In this document: in pieces, positions 8,937 through 18,705 of the stretch
Layout of the letters: each line of letters starts with the position of its first letter
How positions within the stretch are numbered: the first letter of the stretch is position 1
Source of the DNA: Radicibacter daui
Lineage (GTDB): Bacteria; Pseudomonadota; Alphaproteobacteria; Radicibacterales; Radicibacteraceae
Assembly (NCBI GenBank): GCA_030657355.1
Contig: CP131056.1
Span: 2,686,501-2,750,500, forward strand
Length of the DNA: 64,000 bases
Direction of reading: 5' to 3'
Program-made: the position numbers and the translations under genes
The notes under the pieces: model-generated
Database searches by the model: none
What the model was told of the DNA's origin: nothing
The model's input: the letters and a program-made list of their open reading frames with translations, nothing else

Positions 8937-9727
8937 TCACCGTCGATAGTCTCTTCGTTACCTTCAACCGCGGCACCCCCATCGAGCGCAAGGCGCTGTC
9001 GGGGGTTTCGCTGACGCTGGAGAAGGGCGAGTTCTGCTGCGTCATCGGCTCGAACGGCGCCGGCAAGTCCACCCTGCTCGGCGCCATTGCCGGCGACGTG
9101 ATGGCCGAGAGCGGCAGGATCACCCTTGACGGGCGCGACGTCACCCGCCTGCCGGCGGAAAAACGCGCCGGCCTCGTCGCCCGCGTGTTCCAGGACCCGC
9201 TGGCCGGCAGCTGCGGCGCGCTCACCATTGGCGAGAACCTTGCCCTCGCCGCCGCCCGCGGCAACCGGCGCGGCCTCGGCAAGGCGCTCGGCAAGAGCCG
9301 CATGGAAACCCTGCTGGCGCGGGTGGAAGAACTCGGTATCGGCCTCGAAAAGCGCCTCGGCCAACCGATGGGCACGCTCTCGGGCGGGCAGCGGCAGACA
9401 CTGTCGCTGGTGATGGCGACCCTCTCCCCCTCCTCCATTGTGCTGCTGGACGAACACACCGCCGCGCTCGACCCGGCCAATGCCGAGTTCGTGCTGCACC
9501 TGACGGCCTCGCTCGCCAGGCGCTTCAACCTCACCGTGCTGATGGTGACCCACTCGATGCGCCAGGCGCTCGATTACGGCACCCGCACGCTGATGCTGCA
9601 TGAAGGCGGCATCATCTTCGACGTGCAGGGCCCCGAACGCGCCACGCTGGATGTCGAGGACTTGTTGGAGAAGTTCCGTATCGCGCGCGGGCAGAGCCTG
9701 GCGGATGACAGGTTGCTGGCGGGCTGA
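8933..9727 (+). CDS. ABC transporter ATP-binding protein, TrpZ-like
   Basis: A 264-residue nucleotide-binding subunit. Walker A is GSNGAGKST near residue 37, the Q-loop follows in RVFQDP, the signature is LSGGQRQTLSL near 149, Walker B is IVLLDEHTAALD near 168, and the switch His is in VTHSM near 205. The Walker B motif has the catalytic Glu followed by His rather than the commoner Pro, a feature shared by this subfamily. The start overlaps the permease stop as ATGA, indicating coupled translation. It completes the TrpXYZ-type operon and is convergent with the RND outer-membrane gene nine bases downstream. Confidence 0.92.
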   Translation: MITVDSLFVTFNRGTPIERKALSGVSLTLEKGEFCCVIGSNGAGKSTLLGAIAGDVMAESGRITLDGRDVTRLPAEKRAGLVARVFQDPLAGSCGALTIGENLALAAARGNRRGLGKALGKSRMETLLARVEELGIGLEKRLGQPMGTLSGGQRQTLSLVMATLSPSSIVLLDEHTAALDPANAEFVLHLTASLARRFNLTVLMVTHSMRQALDYGTRTLMLHEGGIIFDVQGPERATLDVEDLLEKFRIARGQSLADDRLLAG

Positions 9728-9736
9728 AGAGGTTAA

Positions 9737-11161
9737 TCAGCTGTTCGTCACCGCAGCAGCTTCCCCCGGCCCTCCCCCCAGCGCCTTGTAAAGCGCCACC
9801 AGTTGGTCCGACACGTCCGTATCCGCCTGCGCCAATTGCTGCTGGGCTGTCGTCAACGTGCGCTGCGCGTCCAGCACGTCGAGGAAGGTGGCAAGGCCCT
9901 GACGGTAGAGGGCCTGGGATTGGTCGACGGCTTTCTGGTCGGCGGCGACGGCCGCAGTAAGAGACTGTTTACGACGCTGGGCTGACTGGTAGCGGGTGAG
10001 CGCGGCTTCCACTTCCTGCAGAGCGTCCAGCAGCGCGGAGCGATAACTGGCAAGGGCCTGGGTGGCGCGGGCCCTGGCGGCATCGACTTCGGCCTTACGC
10101 AGGCCGCCGTCGTAAAGCGGAGCGCTGATGGCGGCGCCGATGCTGGCGGTCAGCGTGCGCACGATATCGTCGGTCAAAAGGCCGCTTACCGCGTACCCTA
10201 GCGAGCCGGGAATACTGAAGCCGGGATAGATCGAGGCTTCGGCAATGCCGATGCGGGCCGTGGCGGCAGCGAGATTATGTTCGGCCGCCCGGAGATCCGG
10301 GCGGCGGCGCAGCAGGTCGGCTGGCAGGCCGACTGCGGGGGCGTCTTCCATCACCGGGATGATGCCGGTGAACTTGATCTCGACCGGCAGGCTGCCCGGC
10401 GGCACGCCGACCAGCACGGCAAGGGCATTGCGCGCATCCTCGATATCCGCCTCGATGGGCGGCAGCTGGGCTTCCAGCGTGGAGACGGCCGCCTGGGCAC
10501 GCACGAGGTCAAGCTGGGAGACAAGGCCAGCCTGGGCGCGGCGGGAGACCAGATCGAGCGTCGAGCGCTGTAAGTCGAGGGACCGTTCGGAAAGATTGAG
10601 CCGGCGCTGCGCCCCACGCAGATCGACATAATTGCGGATGATCTCGGCGATCAGCGTCACCTGCGCAAAGCGGTGATCTTCCACCGCCTGCTGCTCTTCA
10701 GCTTCCGCCGCTTCCACGGCGCGGCGCTGGCCACCGAAAATATCGAGCTCCCAACGGGCATCGAAACCAGGCTGGAAACTGCCGGTGAACTCGGATTTTC
10801 CATCATCCTTGCCGCCGCTGACCTTGCTCTGCCGGCCGGTGAAATCGGCGCCGACATCCACGCTCGGGCCAAGGCCGGCAACCGCCTGTCGACGCCCGGC
10901 CCGCGCCTCGACGATGCGGGCGGCGGCAAGATCGAGCCCCGGATTGCCCTTGAGGCCAAGATCGACAAGCTGGTTCAGCAGCGGGTCGCCGAAGGCAAGC
11001 CACCAGCCGTCCAGCTCCCTGTCGGCAGAGGCCGCGGCTGGCACCGTGCCGGCATAGGAAGCCGGCACGGCAAGCTGCGGCGCCTTGTAATCCTCCCCCG
11101 CTGTAACGCACGCCCCCAGAAGCGGCAGACACCCCGCCGCAAGCCACCAGCCAGCCTTCAC
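9737..11161 (-). CDS. RND efflux outer-membrane lipoprotein, NodT family
   Basis: A 474-residue OprM/NodT-type channel. The N-terminus is a lipoprotein signal with lipobox LLGAC near residue 18. Two internally related OEP repeats follow, rich in long helices: LDLAAARIVEARAGRRQAV near 80 in the first, and RPDLRAAEHNLAAATARIGIAEA near 290 in the second. The C-terminus ends in a helical repeat with QALYRQGLATFLDVLDAQRTL. It forms the trimeric outer-membrane duct of a tripartite drug or metabolite efflux pump. It is last in the operon and its start overlaps the pump gene stop by four bases. Confidence 0.92.
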   Translation of the reverse strand: MKAGWWLAAGCLPLLGACVTAGEDYKAPQLAVPASYAGTVPAAASADRELDGWWLAFGDPLLNQLVDLGLKGNPGLDLAAARIVEARAGRRQAVAGLGPSVDVGADFTGRQSKVSGGKDDGKSEFTGSFQPGFDARWELDIFGGQRRAVEAAEAEEQQAVEDHRFAQVTLIAEIIRNYVDLRGAQRRLNLSERSLDLQRSTLDLVSRRAQAGLVSQLDLVRAQAAVSTLEAQLPPIEADIEDARNALAVLVGVPPGSLPVEIKFTGIIPVMEDAPAVGLPADLLRRRPDLRAAEHNLAAATARIGIAEASIYPGFSIPGSLGYAVSGLLTDDIVRTLTASIGAAISAPLYDGGLRKAEVDAARARATQALASYRSALLDALQEVEAALTRYQSAQRRKQSLTAAVAADQKAVDQSQALYRQGLATFLDVLDAQRTLTTAQQQLAQADTDVSDQLVALYKALGGGPGEAAAVTNS

Positions 11162-14100
11162 GAAACCTTCTCCCCTTCCTCGGCCACGTGAATGGTGGCG
11201 GCGGCGGCCAGTTCGCCTTCCAGATGGCGGTCAATGTCGCCCTTGGCTTTGCTGAAGCGGGCGATGAGCAGATAGAAGACCGGCGTCAGGAACAGCGTGA
11301 AGATGGTCGCAAAGCCAAGCCCGCCCACCACCAGCCAGCCGATAGCCTCCCGCGCCTCGGCGCCCGGACCGTGGCTGATGACGAGCGGCACACCGCCCAC
11401 GACGGTGGCGATCATCGTCATCAGCACCGGGCGCAGGCGCACGATGGCGGCGTTGCGCACCGCCTCGCGCACGCTCATGCCGCCATCGCGCAGCTGGTTG
11501 GCGAACTCGACAATGAGAATCCCGTTCTTGGCCATCAGCCCCACCAGCATCACAAGGCCAATCTGGCTGTAGATGTTGAGTGTGGTGCCGGTGAAAAGCA
11601 GCGCCAGAATTGCCGCCGCCACACCGAAGGGCACGGTGGAGATGACGACAAAGGCACTGGCAAAACTCTCGAACTGCGCCGCCAGCACCAGAATAACGAC
11701 CACGAGTGCCACCGCGAAGGTGGTGGCGACACCGGACGAAGTCTGGTTAAGCGTCGCCGCCTCGCCGATGAAGGTAAGGCGCACGCCCGCCGGCAGGATT
11801 TTGGCCGCTGCGGCGCTCGCCGCGTCCATCGCCTTGCGCAGCGGGAAGTCGGGTGCAAGGCTCATGGTGACGGTAACAGCGCGCCGGGTCGATTCACGCG
11901 CCAGCGACGGTGCCGTCGAGGTTTCCTTGAGGGTAATGACGCTGGAGAGCGGCAGCACCCGACCGCCTGCCGCATCCACAAACACATTCAGAAGGTCGCT
12001 CGGATCGTTGATCACGCCGCCTTGCGGCTCGACCATGATCGGAAGCGCCTTGTCGCCCACATAAAGGTCGCCAAGGTCATTGCTGTTAACCATGCTCTTG
12101 AGCGCGGTGGCGATGCTCTTGATGTCGATGCCAAGATCGGCGGCCCGCTCCCGGTTGATCTCCACCGAAAGCTGCGGCTGCGACGGGTCATAGGAAATAC
12201 TGGCGCTGTCGAAGCCCGGATTGGCTGACCGTGCTTCCACCGCCATGCGGTTTGCCAGATCGGCCAACTGCTCGTAGTTGCTGCCAACGAGCGCAAATTG
12301 CAGGCCGCGCCCGCCCCCCCGGATGCCGAGGCTGTTGGGTGACAGCAGCGCCACCTGCGCCCCCGGAATGGCACCCAGCTTCGGGCGCAGCTGGCGCACG
12401 ATTTCCTGCTGGCTGATCGAACGCTCCTGCCATGGAGCAAGCGTGACGATCACAAAAGCCCGGTTGGTATCGCCGCGGCCAACCAGCGTATAGACATGCT
12501 GCGCCACGCCCTGCTTCAGGAGCGGCTCGACCAGGGCTTCCACCTTGCGGGCCTGGGCATCGGTGAAATCAATGCCGGAGCCCTGCGGCGCGGTAAGCGA
12601 GATCAGCATCGACCCGCGGTCTTCGCTCGGCAGCAGTTCTTCCTGCACGTTGCTGTAGGCAAGGGCTGCCGCAACGATTACCAGCCCGGCAAGCGCCAGC
12701 GCCACAAAGGGCGCGCCAAGCGCACGGTCGAGCAGGAAGGTATAAAGCCGGCCCCAGAAACGCCCGAAGGCCGCCAGCCAGCGCGGCAGGGGTTTATGCC
12801 CGTCCTTGCCACCAAGGCGAGAGGCCAGCATAGGACAGAGCGTCAGCGCCACCACCGCCGAGATGGTGACGGAGATGGCGAGCGCATAACCGAATTCGGT
12901 AAAAAGCCGCCCGGCCGTACCCTGCATGAAGGAAATTGGCACAAAGACGGAGGCCAGCGTTGCCGTCGTTGCCAGCACGGCGAAGAAGACCTGCCGCGTG
13001 CCGAGCACGGCTGCCGCGCTGCGGCCAATGCCGGCGGCGCGGAAACGCTCGATATTCTCCAGCACCACGATGGCATCGTCGACAACAAGGCCTGTTGCCA
13101 GCACCAGCGCCAGCAACGTCAGGTTATTGATGGAAAAGCCAACCAGCCAGATGACCGCCACGGTGCCGATGAGGGCAACCGGCATGGTGATGGTGGGAAT
13201 GAAGGTCAGCCTGAGCGAGGCCATGAAGGCATAGATGACGGCGGTAACGATGAGCACGGAAAGGCCGATGGCCCGCGTCACCTCGTCAATCGAGCCCTGG
13301 ATGAACAGCGCGTCATCCGCCGTCTTGTAGATCGAGATGTCCTTGTGGCTGGCATTCAGCTGCGCAATCACCCGGTCGACATTCTGCGAGATATCGATGG
13401 TGTTGGATTGCGCCTGACGCAGGATGCCGAGACCGACGACGGGATTACCGTCGAGCCGCACATAACTGGTCGGATCTTCCGGCCCGATGACGACGGAAGC
13501 GACATCCCCCACCCTGGTTGTCGGGCTCAGCGGCAGCGCCTCGATAGCCGCCGCGGTGGTGGCACTGGCATTGGCACGCACCACAAGCGTCTGGCTACTG
13601 GTGTCGAAATTGCCGGCGGGGGTGTCGAAGGCCGCATCCGTCAGCACATCGCCCAGATGGCCCAGCGAGATGCCGCGGCTTGCAAGAGCGATGGTATCGA
13701 GGAAGACGCGCACCTGGTCTTCCCGCTCGCCATTGATCTGCACATCGGCAACGCCTGGCACGGCGGCAAAGGTGTCGGAAATCTCGTCTTCCACCAGCGT
13801 CGTCAGCGCAGCGGCATCCAGTGTCGGCGAGGTAACGGCGAGACGGATGATCGGCTGATCATCATTGTTGGCCTTGACCACGGTGGGCGGATCGACATCG
13901 TCCGGCAGGCGCCCCTGCACGGAGGCCACGGCATCGCGCATGTCGCTGGCCGCCACATCCAGCTTTACCGATGGCTGGAATTCCACGGTGATGCGGCTCT
14001 GGCCAAAGCTGCTGGTGGAGCTGATGGAGGATACGCCTGCCACGCGCGAGACGGCGCCTTCGATAACGCTGGTTACCTGCGCATCGATCGTCTCCGGAGC

Positions 14101-14277
14101 GGCGCCGGTAAAGCTGGCGCGCACGGTGATGATCGGCCGGTCGACATTCGGCAGTTCGCGCACTTCTACCGCCGTCATGGCCGCGAGGCCGGCGACGACG
14201 ATCAGCAGGTTGATGACCGTTGCCAGTACCGGGCGGCGAACGCTGAGCGCCGCGATATCAAAATTGGGGGAGCGCAT
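11158..14277 (-). CDS. RND-family efflux pump inner-membrane protein (AcrB/MexB-type, HAE1)
   Basis: A 1039-residue proton-driven exporter, the usual length for the HAE family. The first transmembrane helix is at about residues 16-36, and large periplasmic loops lie between TM1 and TM2 and between TM7 and TM8. TM4 carries the proton-relay aspartates in LATGLVVDDAIVVLENIERF near 405, and the second half opens with a second helix after LDRALGAPFVALALAGLVIV near 530. It lies between its adaptor (six bases upstream) and outer-membrane partner (four-base overlap). No regulator gene is adjacent, so control of the pump is not evident here. The substrate range is unknown. Confidence 0.95.
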   Translation of the reverse strand: MRSPNFDIAALSVRRPVLATVINLLIVVAGLAAMTAVEVRELPNVDRPIITVRASFTGAAPETIDAQVTSVIEGAVSRVAGVSSISSTSSFGQSRITVEFQPSVKLDVAASDMRDAVASVQGRLPDDVDPPTVVKANNDDQPIIRLAVTSPTLDAAALTTLVEDEISDTFAAVPGVADVQINGEREDQVRVFLDTIALASRGISLGHLGDVLTDAAFDTPAGNFDTSSQTLVVRANASATTAAAIEALPLSPTTRVGDVASVVIGPEDPTSYVRLDGNPVVGLGILRQAQSNTIDISQNVDRVIAQLNASHKDISIYKTADDALFIQGSIDEVTRAIGLSVLIVTAVIYAFMASLRLTFIPTITMPVALIGTVAVIWLVGFSINNLTLLALVLATGLVVDDAIVVLENIERFRAAGIGRSAAAVLGTRQVFFAVLATTATLASVFVPISFMQGTAGRLFTEFGYALAISVTISAVVALTLCPMLASRLGGKDGHKPLPRWLAAFGRFWGRLYTFLLDRALGAPFVALALAGLVIVAAALAYSNVQEELLPSEDRGSMLISLTAPQGSGIDFTDAQARKVEALVEPLLKQGVAQHVYTLVGRGDTNRAFVIVTLAPWQERSISQQEIVRQLRPKLGAIPGAQVALLSPNSLGIRGGGRGLQFALVGSNYEQLADLANRMAVEARSANPGFDSASISYDPSQPQLSVEINRERAADLGIDIKSIATALKSMVNSNDLGDLYVGDKALPIMVEPQGGVINDPSDLLNVFVDAAGGRVLPLSSVITLKETSTAPSLARESTRRAVTVTMSLAPDFPLRKAMDAASAAAAKILPAGVRLTFIGEAATLNQTSSGVATTFAVALVVVILVLAAQFESFASAFVVISTVPFGVAAAILALLFTGTTLNIYSQIGLVMLVGLMAKNGILIVEFANQLRDGGMSVREAVRNAAIVRLRPVLMTMIATVVGGVPLVISHGPGAEAREAIGWLVVGGLGFATIFTLFLTPVFYLLIARFSKAKGDIDRHLEGELAAAATIHVAEEGEKVS

Positions 14278-14283
14278 CGCCCG

Positions 14284-15432
14284 TCAGCTCCCGGTGCCCG
14301 TATTGGCCGCCTGTTCGCTGACCTTGAGGCCCGGGCGAACCTTCTGGATGCCCTCGATGATGATATGGTCACCCGCCTTGAGATCGCCGGAGACCAGAAC
14401 GCGGCCCTCGCTGCGCTCGATCATGGTCACGGGCACCCGCTCGGCCTTGCCGTCAGCCACGCGCCACACGCCGGCACCGTCCCTGCCCCACTGCACAGCC
14501 GCCTCTGCCACCGAGGGGAAGGCCCTGAGCGGAAAACTGAGGGTCACGGCAAAAGACATGCCCGGGCGCAGCAGGTCCTCATCATTGGGCAGCAGTGCGC
14601 GCACGCGGATGGTGCGGCTCATCGGATCGATACGGCTGTCGATCGCGGCAACGGCGCCAGCAAAACTGCGGCCAAGGAAGGCCGGGGTGGTCGCCTCGAT
14701 CTCTTGGCCATCCTGCAGCTGGGCCGCGAAAGCCTCCGGAACTTCGAACTCGACCAGCAGGGACGAACGGTCATCGATGCTGCCAAGCCGGCTGGTCGGC
14801 GTCACCCGGTCGCCGACATCGACCATCGACAGGCCCATCATGCCGTTGAAGGGCGCCTTGACGCTGCGATGGTCCAGCGCCACCCGCGCCTGGTCGAGCG
14901 CATTGCGGGCCTGATCCAGCGTCACCCGCGCCTTGTCCACTTCCGTGGCGGACACGGCGCCCGTCGGGGCAAGGCTGTCATAACGGGCAAGCGTATTGGT
15001 GGCATCCGTTACCTGCAGCTGAGCAAGCTTCAGCTCCAGCTGTTCCTGGTCATCGTCCAGCTTCACCAGCACATCGCCGGCCATCACCTTCTGGCCGGGA
15101 TGAAAGGCGATGGTCGCCACCTCACCGGAGACGCTGGGAAACAGATCAACCGCCTGCACGGCATCGCCGGTGCCAACGGCACGCACGGTGTTGCGGGCAT
15201 GCTCTGTTCGGGCGGGCTCGGTCAGCACCACGGTCTCCCGGGAGCCGCCGCCCCCGCCAATGCCGCCGTTACGGTACTGGCCACCAGTTGCGCCACCCGC
15301 TTGCTGCCCTGCCGTGCCCTTCCCGGTACCGCCCAGCTTGTCCGCAAAGAGAAACCAGCCCCCTGCGCCGGCCGCGACGATGAGCGCAACCAGCAGGAGT
15401 TGCAGCAGGAAGGAGCCCTTGGCGGATTTCAT
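14284..15432 (-). CDS. RND efflux periplasmic adaptor (membrane fusion protein)
   Basis: A 382-residue AcrA/MexA-type adaptor. One membrane anchor lies at about residues 6-28 (LLQLLLVALIVAAGAGGWFLF), followed by a Gly- and Gln-rich linker. The lipoyl half-motifs are seen as VSGEVATIAFHPGQKVMAGDVLVKLDD near 105 and VKAPFNGMMGLSMVDVGDRVTP near 195, separated by a coiled-coil hairpin. The C-terminal membrane-proximal domain ends DHIIIEGIQKVRPGLKVS. It is the first gene of the tripartite operon. It bridges the pump and the outer-membrane duct. Confidence 0.93.
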   Translation of the reverse strand: MKSAKGSFLLQLLLVALIVAAGAGGWFLFADKLGGTGKGTAGQQAGGATGGQYRNGGIGGGGGSRETVVLTEPARTEHARNTVRAVGTGDAVQAVDLFPSVSGEVATIAFHPGQKVMAGDVLVKLDDDQEQLELKLAQLQVTDATNTLARYDSLAPTGAVSATEVDKARVTLDQARNALDQARVALDHRSVKAPFNGMMGLSMVDVGDRVTPTSRLGSIDDRSSLLVEFEVPEAFAAQLQDGQEIEATTPAFLGRSFAGAVAAIDSRIDPMSRTIRVRALLPNDEDLLRPGMSFAVTLSFPLRAFPSVAEAAVQWGRDGAGVWRVADGKAERVPVTMIERSEGRVLVSGDLKAGDHIIIEGIQKVRPGLKVSEQAANTGTGS

Positions 15433-15846
15433 CAGGGAACGTTTTCCTTAAGCATGCAGATCATCGACAGGAACCTCCGGCTGGTCCGGAGAAAAGCCAT
15501 CCGGCGATTTATGCACCCGTTGAGTTTCCAATTTACTATCAGATCACCGCAACGTGCTGGTGCGCCAATAAAAAATAGGCTCAAGGCACTCCCGGCGCCC
15601 CATCACCGACGGACGGGACCGCGGGGCCCCGTTAAAGAACGGGGGTGCTCCACCCTTCAGCCTCGTGACCAAGGGATGTCAGGGCCGGACGAGCTTCCCC
15701 GCCAGATCGGGCCGCAGATGATCCTCCCGGCAACCGGCAGAGGACATAAGGCCCTGTTACGCCTCATCCCGTTTCGCCCCGATTATCGCTCAAAAGCGCA
15801 GCGGGGCTAAGTATTTTGATAGAGGTTCGCAGCCAGAATCCGGCGG
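15433..15846. other. Gene-free stretch upstream of the RND operon
   Basis: About 414 bases without a supportable gene on either strand. The side nearest 15440-15600 should hold the promoter of the leftward RND operon, but I could not find a convincing -35/-10 pair. A small perfect hairpin, CCCCGTT-AAAG-AACGGGG, lies at 15627-15644. No regulator gene, tRNA or repeat was seen. Confidence 0.5.
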
Positions 15847-17460
15847 TCAGGGCAACAGGGCCGGCAGATACTGGTAAAGCCAGGTTTCAGAGAGCGCCAT
15901 GTCTCCCTGCTTCAGGAACAGGCGCAGATCGACCGGGTCGGTGCCATCCACGCTGACCTCAAAGCTCGCCCGCCAGCGGTCCGTGCCTGATACCGGCAAC
16001 ACCTCGACACTGGCGATCTGCCCGCGTGACGCGGCGATGGAAGCATCGACGGCGGCGCCGGCATCAAGGCCGGCAAGGCGCCCGCCTTCAAAGTCGACCA
16101 CGAAGCGCACATAACCCTGCCGTGCCGGGCTGCCGACCGGACCGCCGGCACCGGCGCGTGTTGCAACCACATGCGCATCCGGACCGCCAAAAGGTTCAGC
16201 CGCCGTCCAGTAGAGCCGGTAGTCGGCCGCCACGGCCGCCCCCCTCTCCACCGCACCGTCGGTTACCCAATAGGCAACCACATTGTCGGTGATCTCGGTG
16301 TCAGTCGGGATTTCAACCAGTTGCACCACGCCCCGCCCCCAGCTGGAAAGCGGTTCGATCCACGCGTCGGCCCGGCGCTCGTAGTGGAAGAGGCTGTCCT
16401 GATAGTTGCCGAACTCGCGGTCACGCTGCAGTAGCCCGAAGCCGCGCATGTTGTCATCAGCAAAACTGGAGACCGCCAGCTGGCCGGGATTGTTGAGCGG
16501 GCGCCAGATGCGCTCGCCGCCACCGGTCCAGATGGCAAGCCCGTCGCTGTCATGCACCTCCGGCCGCCAGTCGGGCGAGGAACGCCGGTTGGTCTCGGAA
16601 TACCAGTACATGGAGGTCAGCGGCGCAATGCCGAGGCGCTGGATATCCTCGCGGGCGAAGAGACGCACGGCAACCGTCATCACCACGCCCTTGTCGCGTG
16701 TGACGTCCATGCGCGTTGCGCCAGTAAGGCTCGGCCCGTCGAGCTGGCCATAGATGGTCATCAGCGCATCGGGGCTTGCCGGCGGCGCGAGCCAGAAGCG
16801 GGTAAAGCGCGGAAATTCCTCCGGCTTGCCGAGCGCGGTATTGACGGCAACAGCACGGGCGGAAAGCCCGTACTGGTGCAACTCCCCTTCCGAGCGGAAA
16901 TAGGAAGCGCCGATGAAGGAAAGCCAGTCGGTCGCCAGCCCGTCATTCATCAGACGGAAACCGGCAAAGCCGATATCGTCCGGCAACTCTCGCGCCGGAC
17001 CGCTTGCCGGCTCGTCAAAATAATCCGGCGAATAGAGCACCTGCCGTGCCTTGTCGCCTTCCACCAGATAAATCTCGACCGGCTGCTGGAAACGCCGGCT
17101 CAGATGGAAGAACTGCACAGGCACCGCTGTGCCCGGGATCGTCAGCGTGTGGTCGCCGCGCGGATGGATCAGCAGATGATCATCCTCATGCATCTGGCTG
17201 AGGATAACGCCGGCGCGCACCGGGTCCGGCTCATAGGGGCGACCGGCCGCAACCTTCATGCGCTCCACGAGCGCATCGAAGGAAAATGGCCTGGGACTGC
17301 CGAGTGCCGGGGTAAAACCGGCCGGAGCCGCGGGCACTTCCGGAGCGGGAGTTTGTGGCGCCGGGGCTGCCGGGGCCGGATCGTCCGCCAGCGCAGGGCC
17401 GGCAAAACCGGCAAGGGCACTGGCAATCAGCAGATCTCGGCGCGACAGGGTAACTGGCAT
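15847..17460 (-). CDS. Periplasmic glucan biosynthesis protein, OpgG/OpgD (MdoG) family, Tat-exported
   Basis: A 537-residue protein with a twin-arginine signal (LSRRDLLIASALAGFAGPALA at residues 5-25) followed by a Pro/Ala-rich linker to about residue 55. The MdoG domain then runs to the C-terminus. Recognisable segments include PFSFDALVERMKVAAGRPYEP, YWYSETNRRSSPDWRPEVHDSDGLAIW, FGLLQRDREFGNYQD and GVVQLVEIPTDTEITDNVVAYW. The family shapes osmoregulated periplasmic glucans. The Tat signal favours the OpgD branch over Sec-exported OpgG. The ribosome site AAGGGG precedes the ATG. No glucosyltransferase (OpgH) lies nearby. Confidence 0.9.
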   Translation of the reverse strand: MPVTLSRRDLLIASALAGFAGPALADDPAPAAPAPQTPAPEVPAAPAGFTPALGSPRPFSFDALVERMKVAAGRPYEPDPVRAGVILSQMHEDDHLLIHPRGDHTLTIPGTAVPVQFFHLSRRFQQPVEIYLVEGDKARQVLYSPDYFDEPASGPARELPDDIGFAGFRLMNDGLATDWLSFIGASYFRSEGELHQYGLSARAVAVNTALGKPEEFPRFTRFWLAPPASPDALMTIYGQLDGPSLTGATRMDVTRDKGVVMTVAVRLFAREDIQRLGIAPLTSMYWYSETNRRSSPDWRPEVHDSDGLAIWTGGGERIWRPLNNPGQLAVSSFADDNMRGFGLLQRDREFGNYQDSLFHYERRADAWIEPLSSWGRGVVQLVEIPTDTEITDNVVAYWVTDGAVERGAAVAADYRLYWTAAEPFGGPDAHVVATRAGAGGPVGSPARQGYVRFVVDFEGGRLAGLDAGAAVDASIAASRGQIASVEVLPVSGTDRWRASFEVSVDGTDPVDLRLFLKQGDMALSETWLYQYLPALLP

Positions 17461-17585
17461 GACGCCCCTTCAAACTCGGCTATGGGGTAAGGCTGGAAGG
17501 GCGCATTTAGTCAAAGCTGCTGCATTGCGGCAAGGGGTATCGGCGGCAAAAACCGGTCCTGCCGCCGCAATCCCTGCCGGCCCGC

Positions 17586-18599
17586 TCAGGGCATCAGCGA
17601 CAACACGGCCGTAATGGTTGCCCGCCCGGCTTCAGCCGGCACGGGAACCGGTGCCTCGCCCCGGATGGCGGCGGCAACACCGGCATAATAATCAGCGTAA
17701 TTGCCGCGCTTGGTCGGGATGCGTTCCACCCGGCCATCGACATGGGTGAGCGTGCCCCACTCCGCTTCCGGCGCTTCGCCATAACCGGCATCCGTCGGCA
17801 CCATGCCGGCCTTCAGCTGGTCCTCCTGCGGATCGGTTCCGCCAACAGTATAGACGCCGTTGGTGCCATAAATCGTGTAACGCGGTCCGGGCACCGGATA
17901 GAGCATGCCGGCGTTCAATACGCAGCGCACTGCCTTCTCCCCCTCACCATGGATGGACAGGATGGAGAAGCTGTCATCGACGATGCCACCCGGACGCTGG
18001 CGCGTTGCCCCGCCGGAGAGGTGGCTCGCCGGGCCAAAGAGGGTGAAGGCCTGATCAAGCAGGTGCGGTCCCAGATCGTAGAGCAGGCCGCCGCCCGGAA
18101 CGTCCTTCTCGCGCCAGCGGTCGCGCACTTCCGGGCGGAAACGGTCGAAACGACTGTGGAATTCCACCACCTGCCCCAGTTTGCCGGAGCGGATGAGATC
18201 GCAGACGGTCAGGAAGTCGCCATCCCAGCGGCGGTTCTGGAAGGTGGAGAGCACGAGCTTGCGCTCGGCCGCGAGTGCGATCAGCGCATCGGCCTCTTCC
18301 AGCGTCACGGTAAAGGGTTTGTCCACCACCACATGAGCACCGGCTTCCAGTGCGGCCCGTGCCTGCGGGTAGTGCAATTCATTCGGGGTGGCGATCACGA
18401 CGAGATCGGGCGTACCCGCCGCGAGGCGGGCTTCCAGCGTGGGATAAACCGTTGCCCCCGGCACCACTGAAGCAACAGCATCGACCTGGCTGGTGATGAC
18501 GGCATCAAGCTTCAGCCCCGGCAGGGCCATGATGACCGGCGCGTGGAACGTACGGCCGGCAAGGCCAAAACCCACCAGCGTGACCGATAGCTGAGACAT
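17586..18599 (-). CDS. Gfo/Idh/MocA-family NAD(P)-dependent oxidoreductase
   Basis: A 337-residue enzyme counted from the ATG at 18599, which has an AGAGGGGA ribosome site. The N-terminal Rossmann fold shows VTLVGFGLAGRTFHAPVI near residue 6 and VVIATPNELHYPQARAAL near 65. The family catalytic Lys motif is GAHVVVDKPFTVTLEEA near 88, and FQNRRWDGDFLTV near 123 opens the C-terminal substrate domain. Such enzymes oxidise or reduce sugars, inositols or related polyols. The YhhX-like sequence (FSTFQNRRWDGDF) suggests the YhhX/YdgJ branch. It is flanked by an OpgG-type gene and a chemoreceptor, neither of which identifies the substrate. Confidence 0.92.
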   Translation of the reverse strand: MSQLSVTLVGFGLAGRTFHAPVIMALPGLKLDAVITSQVDAVASVVPGATVYPTLEARLAAGTPDLVVIATPNELHYPQARAALEAGAHVVVDKPFTVTLEEADALIALAAERKLVLSTFQNRRWDGDFLTVCDLIRSGKLGQVVEFHSRFDRFRPEVRDRWREKDVPGGGLLYDLGPHLLDQAFTLFGPASHLSGGATRQRPGGIVDDSFSILSIHGEGEKAVRCVLNAGMLYPVPGPRYTIYGTNGVYTVGGTDPQEDQLKAGMVPTDAGYGEAPEAEWGTLTHVDGRVERIPTKRGNYADYYAGVAAAIRGEAPVPVPAEAGRATITAVLSLMP

Positions 18600-18654
18600 G
18601 TCCCCTCTCTTCCCGCCGATGAGTGCGGCGCCACTTTTCAGCAATATTTACAAA

Positions 18655-18686
18655 AACATCCGGGCCGCCAAAGCGGCCCGGATGTT
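18655..18686 (-). terminator. Rho-independent terminator after the chemoreceptor gene
   Basis: A perfect 14-base-pair stem (AACATCCGGGCCGC / GCGGCCCGGATGTT) with a CAAA loop. On the minus strand it runs into a five-T tract (GTTTTTG). It lies 19 bases past the chemoreceptor stop and before the start of the oxidoreductase gene, so the two genes are separate transcripts. Confidence 0.85.
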
Positions 18687-18705
18687 GCTCCTGTCCCAAG
18701 CAGTA

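Noticed and set aside
12496-15810. A 1104-codon open frame on the plus strand
   Set aside because: It is the antisense shadow of the RND pump and adaptor genes; the sequence is His/Arg/Gly-rich with no family motif, while the minus strand gives full RND proteins.
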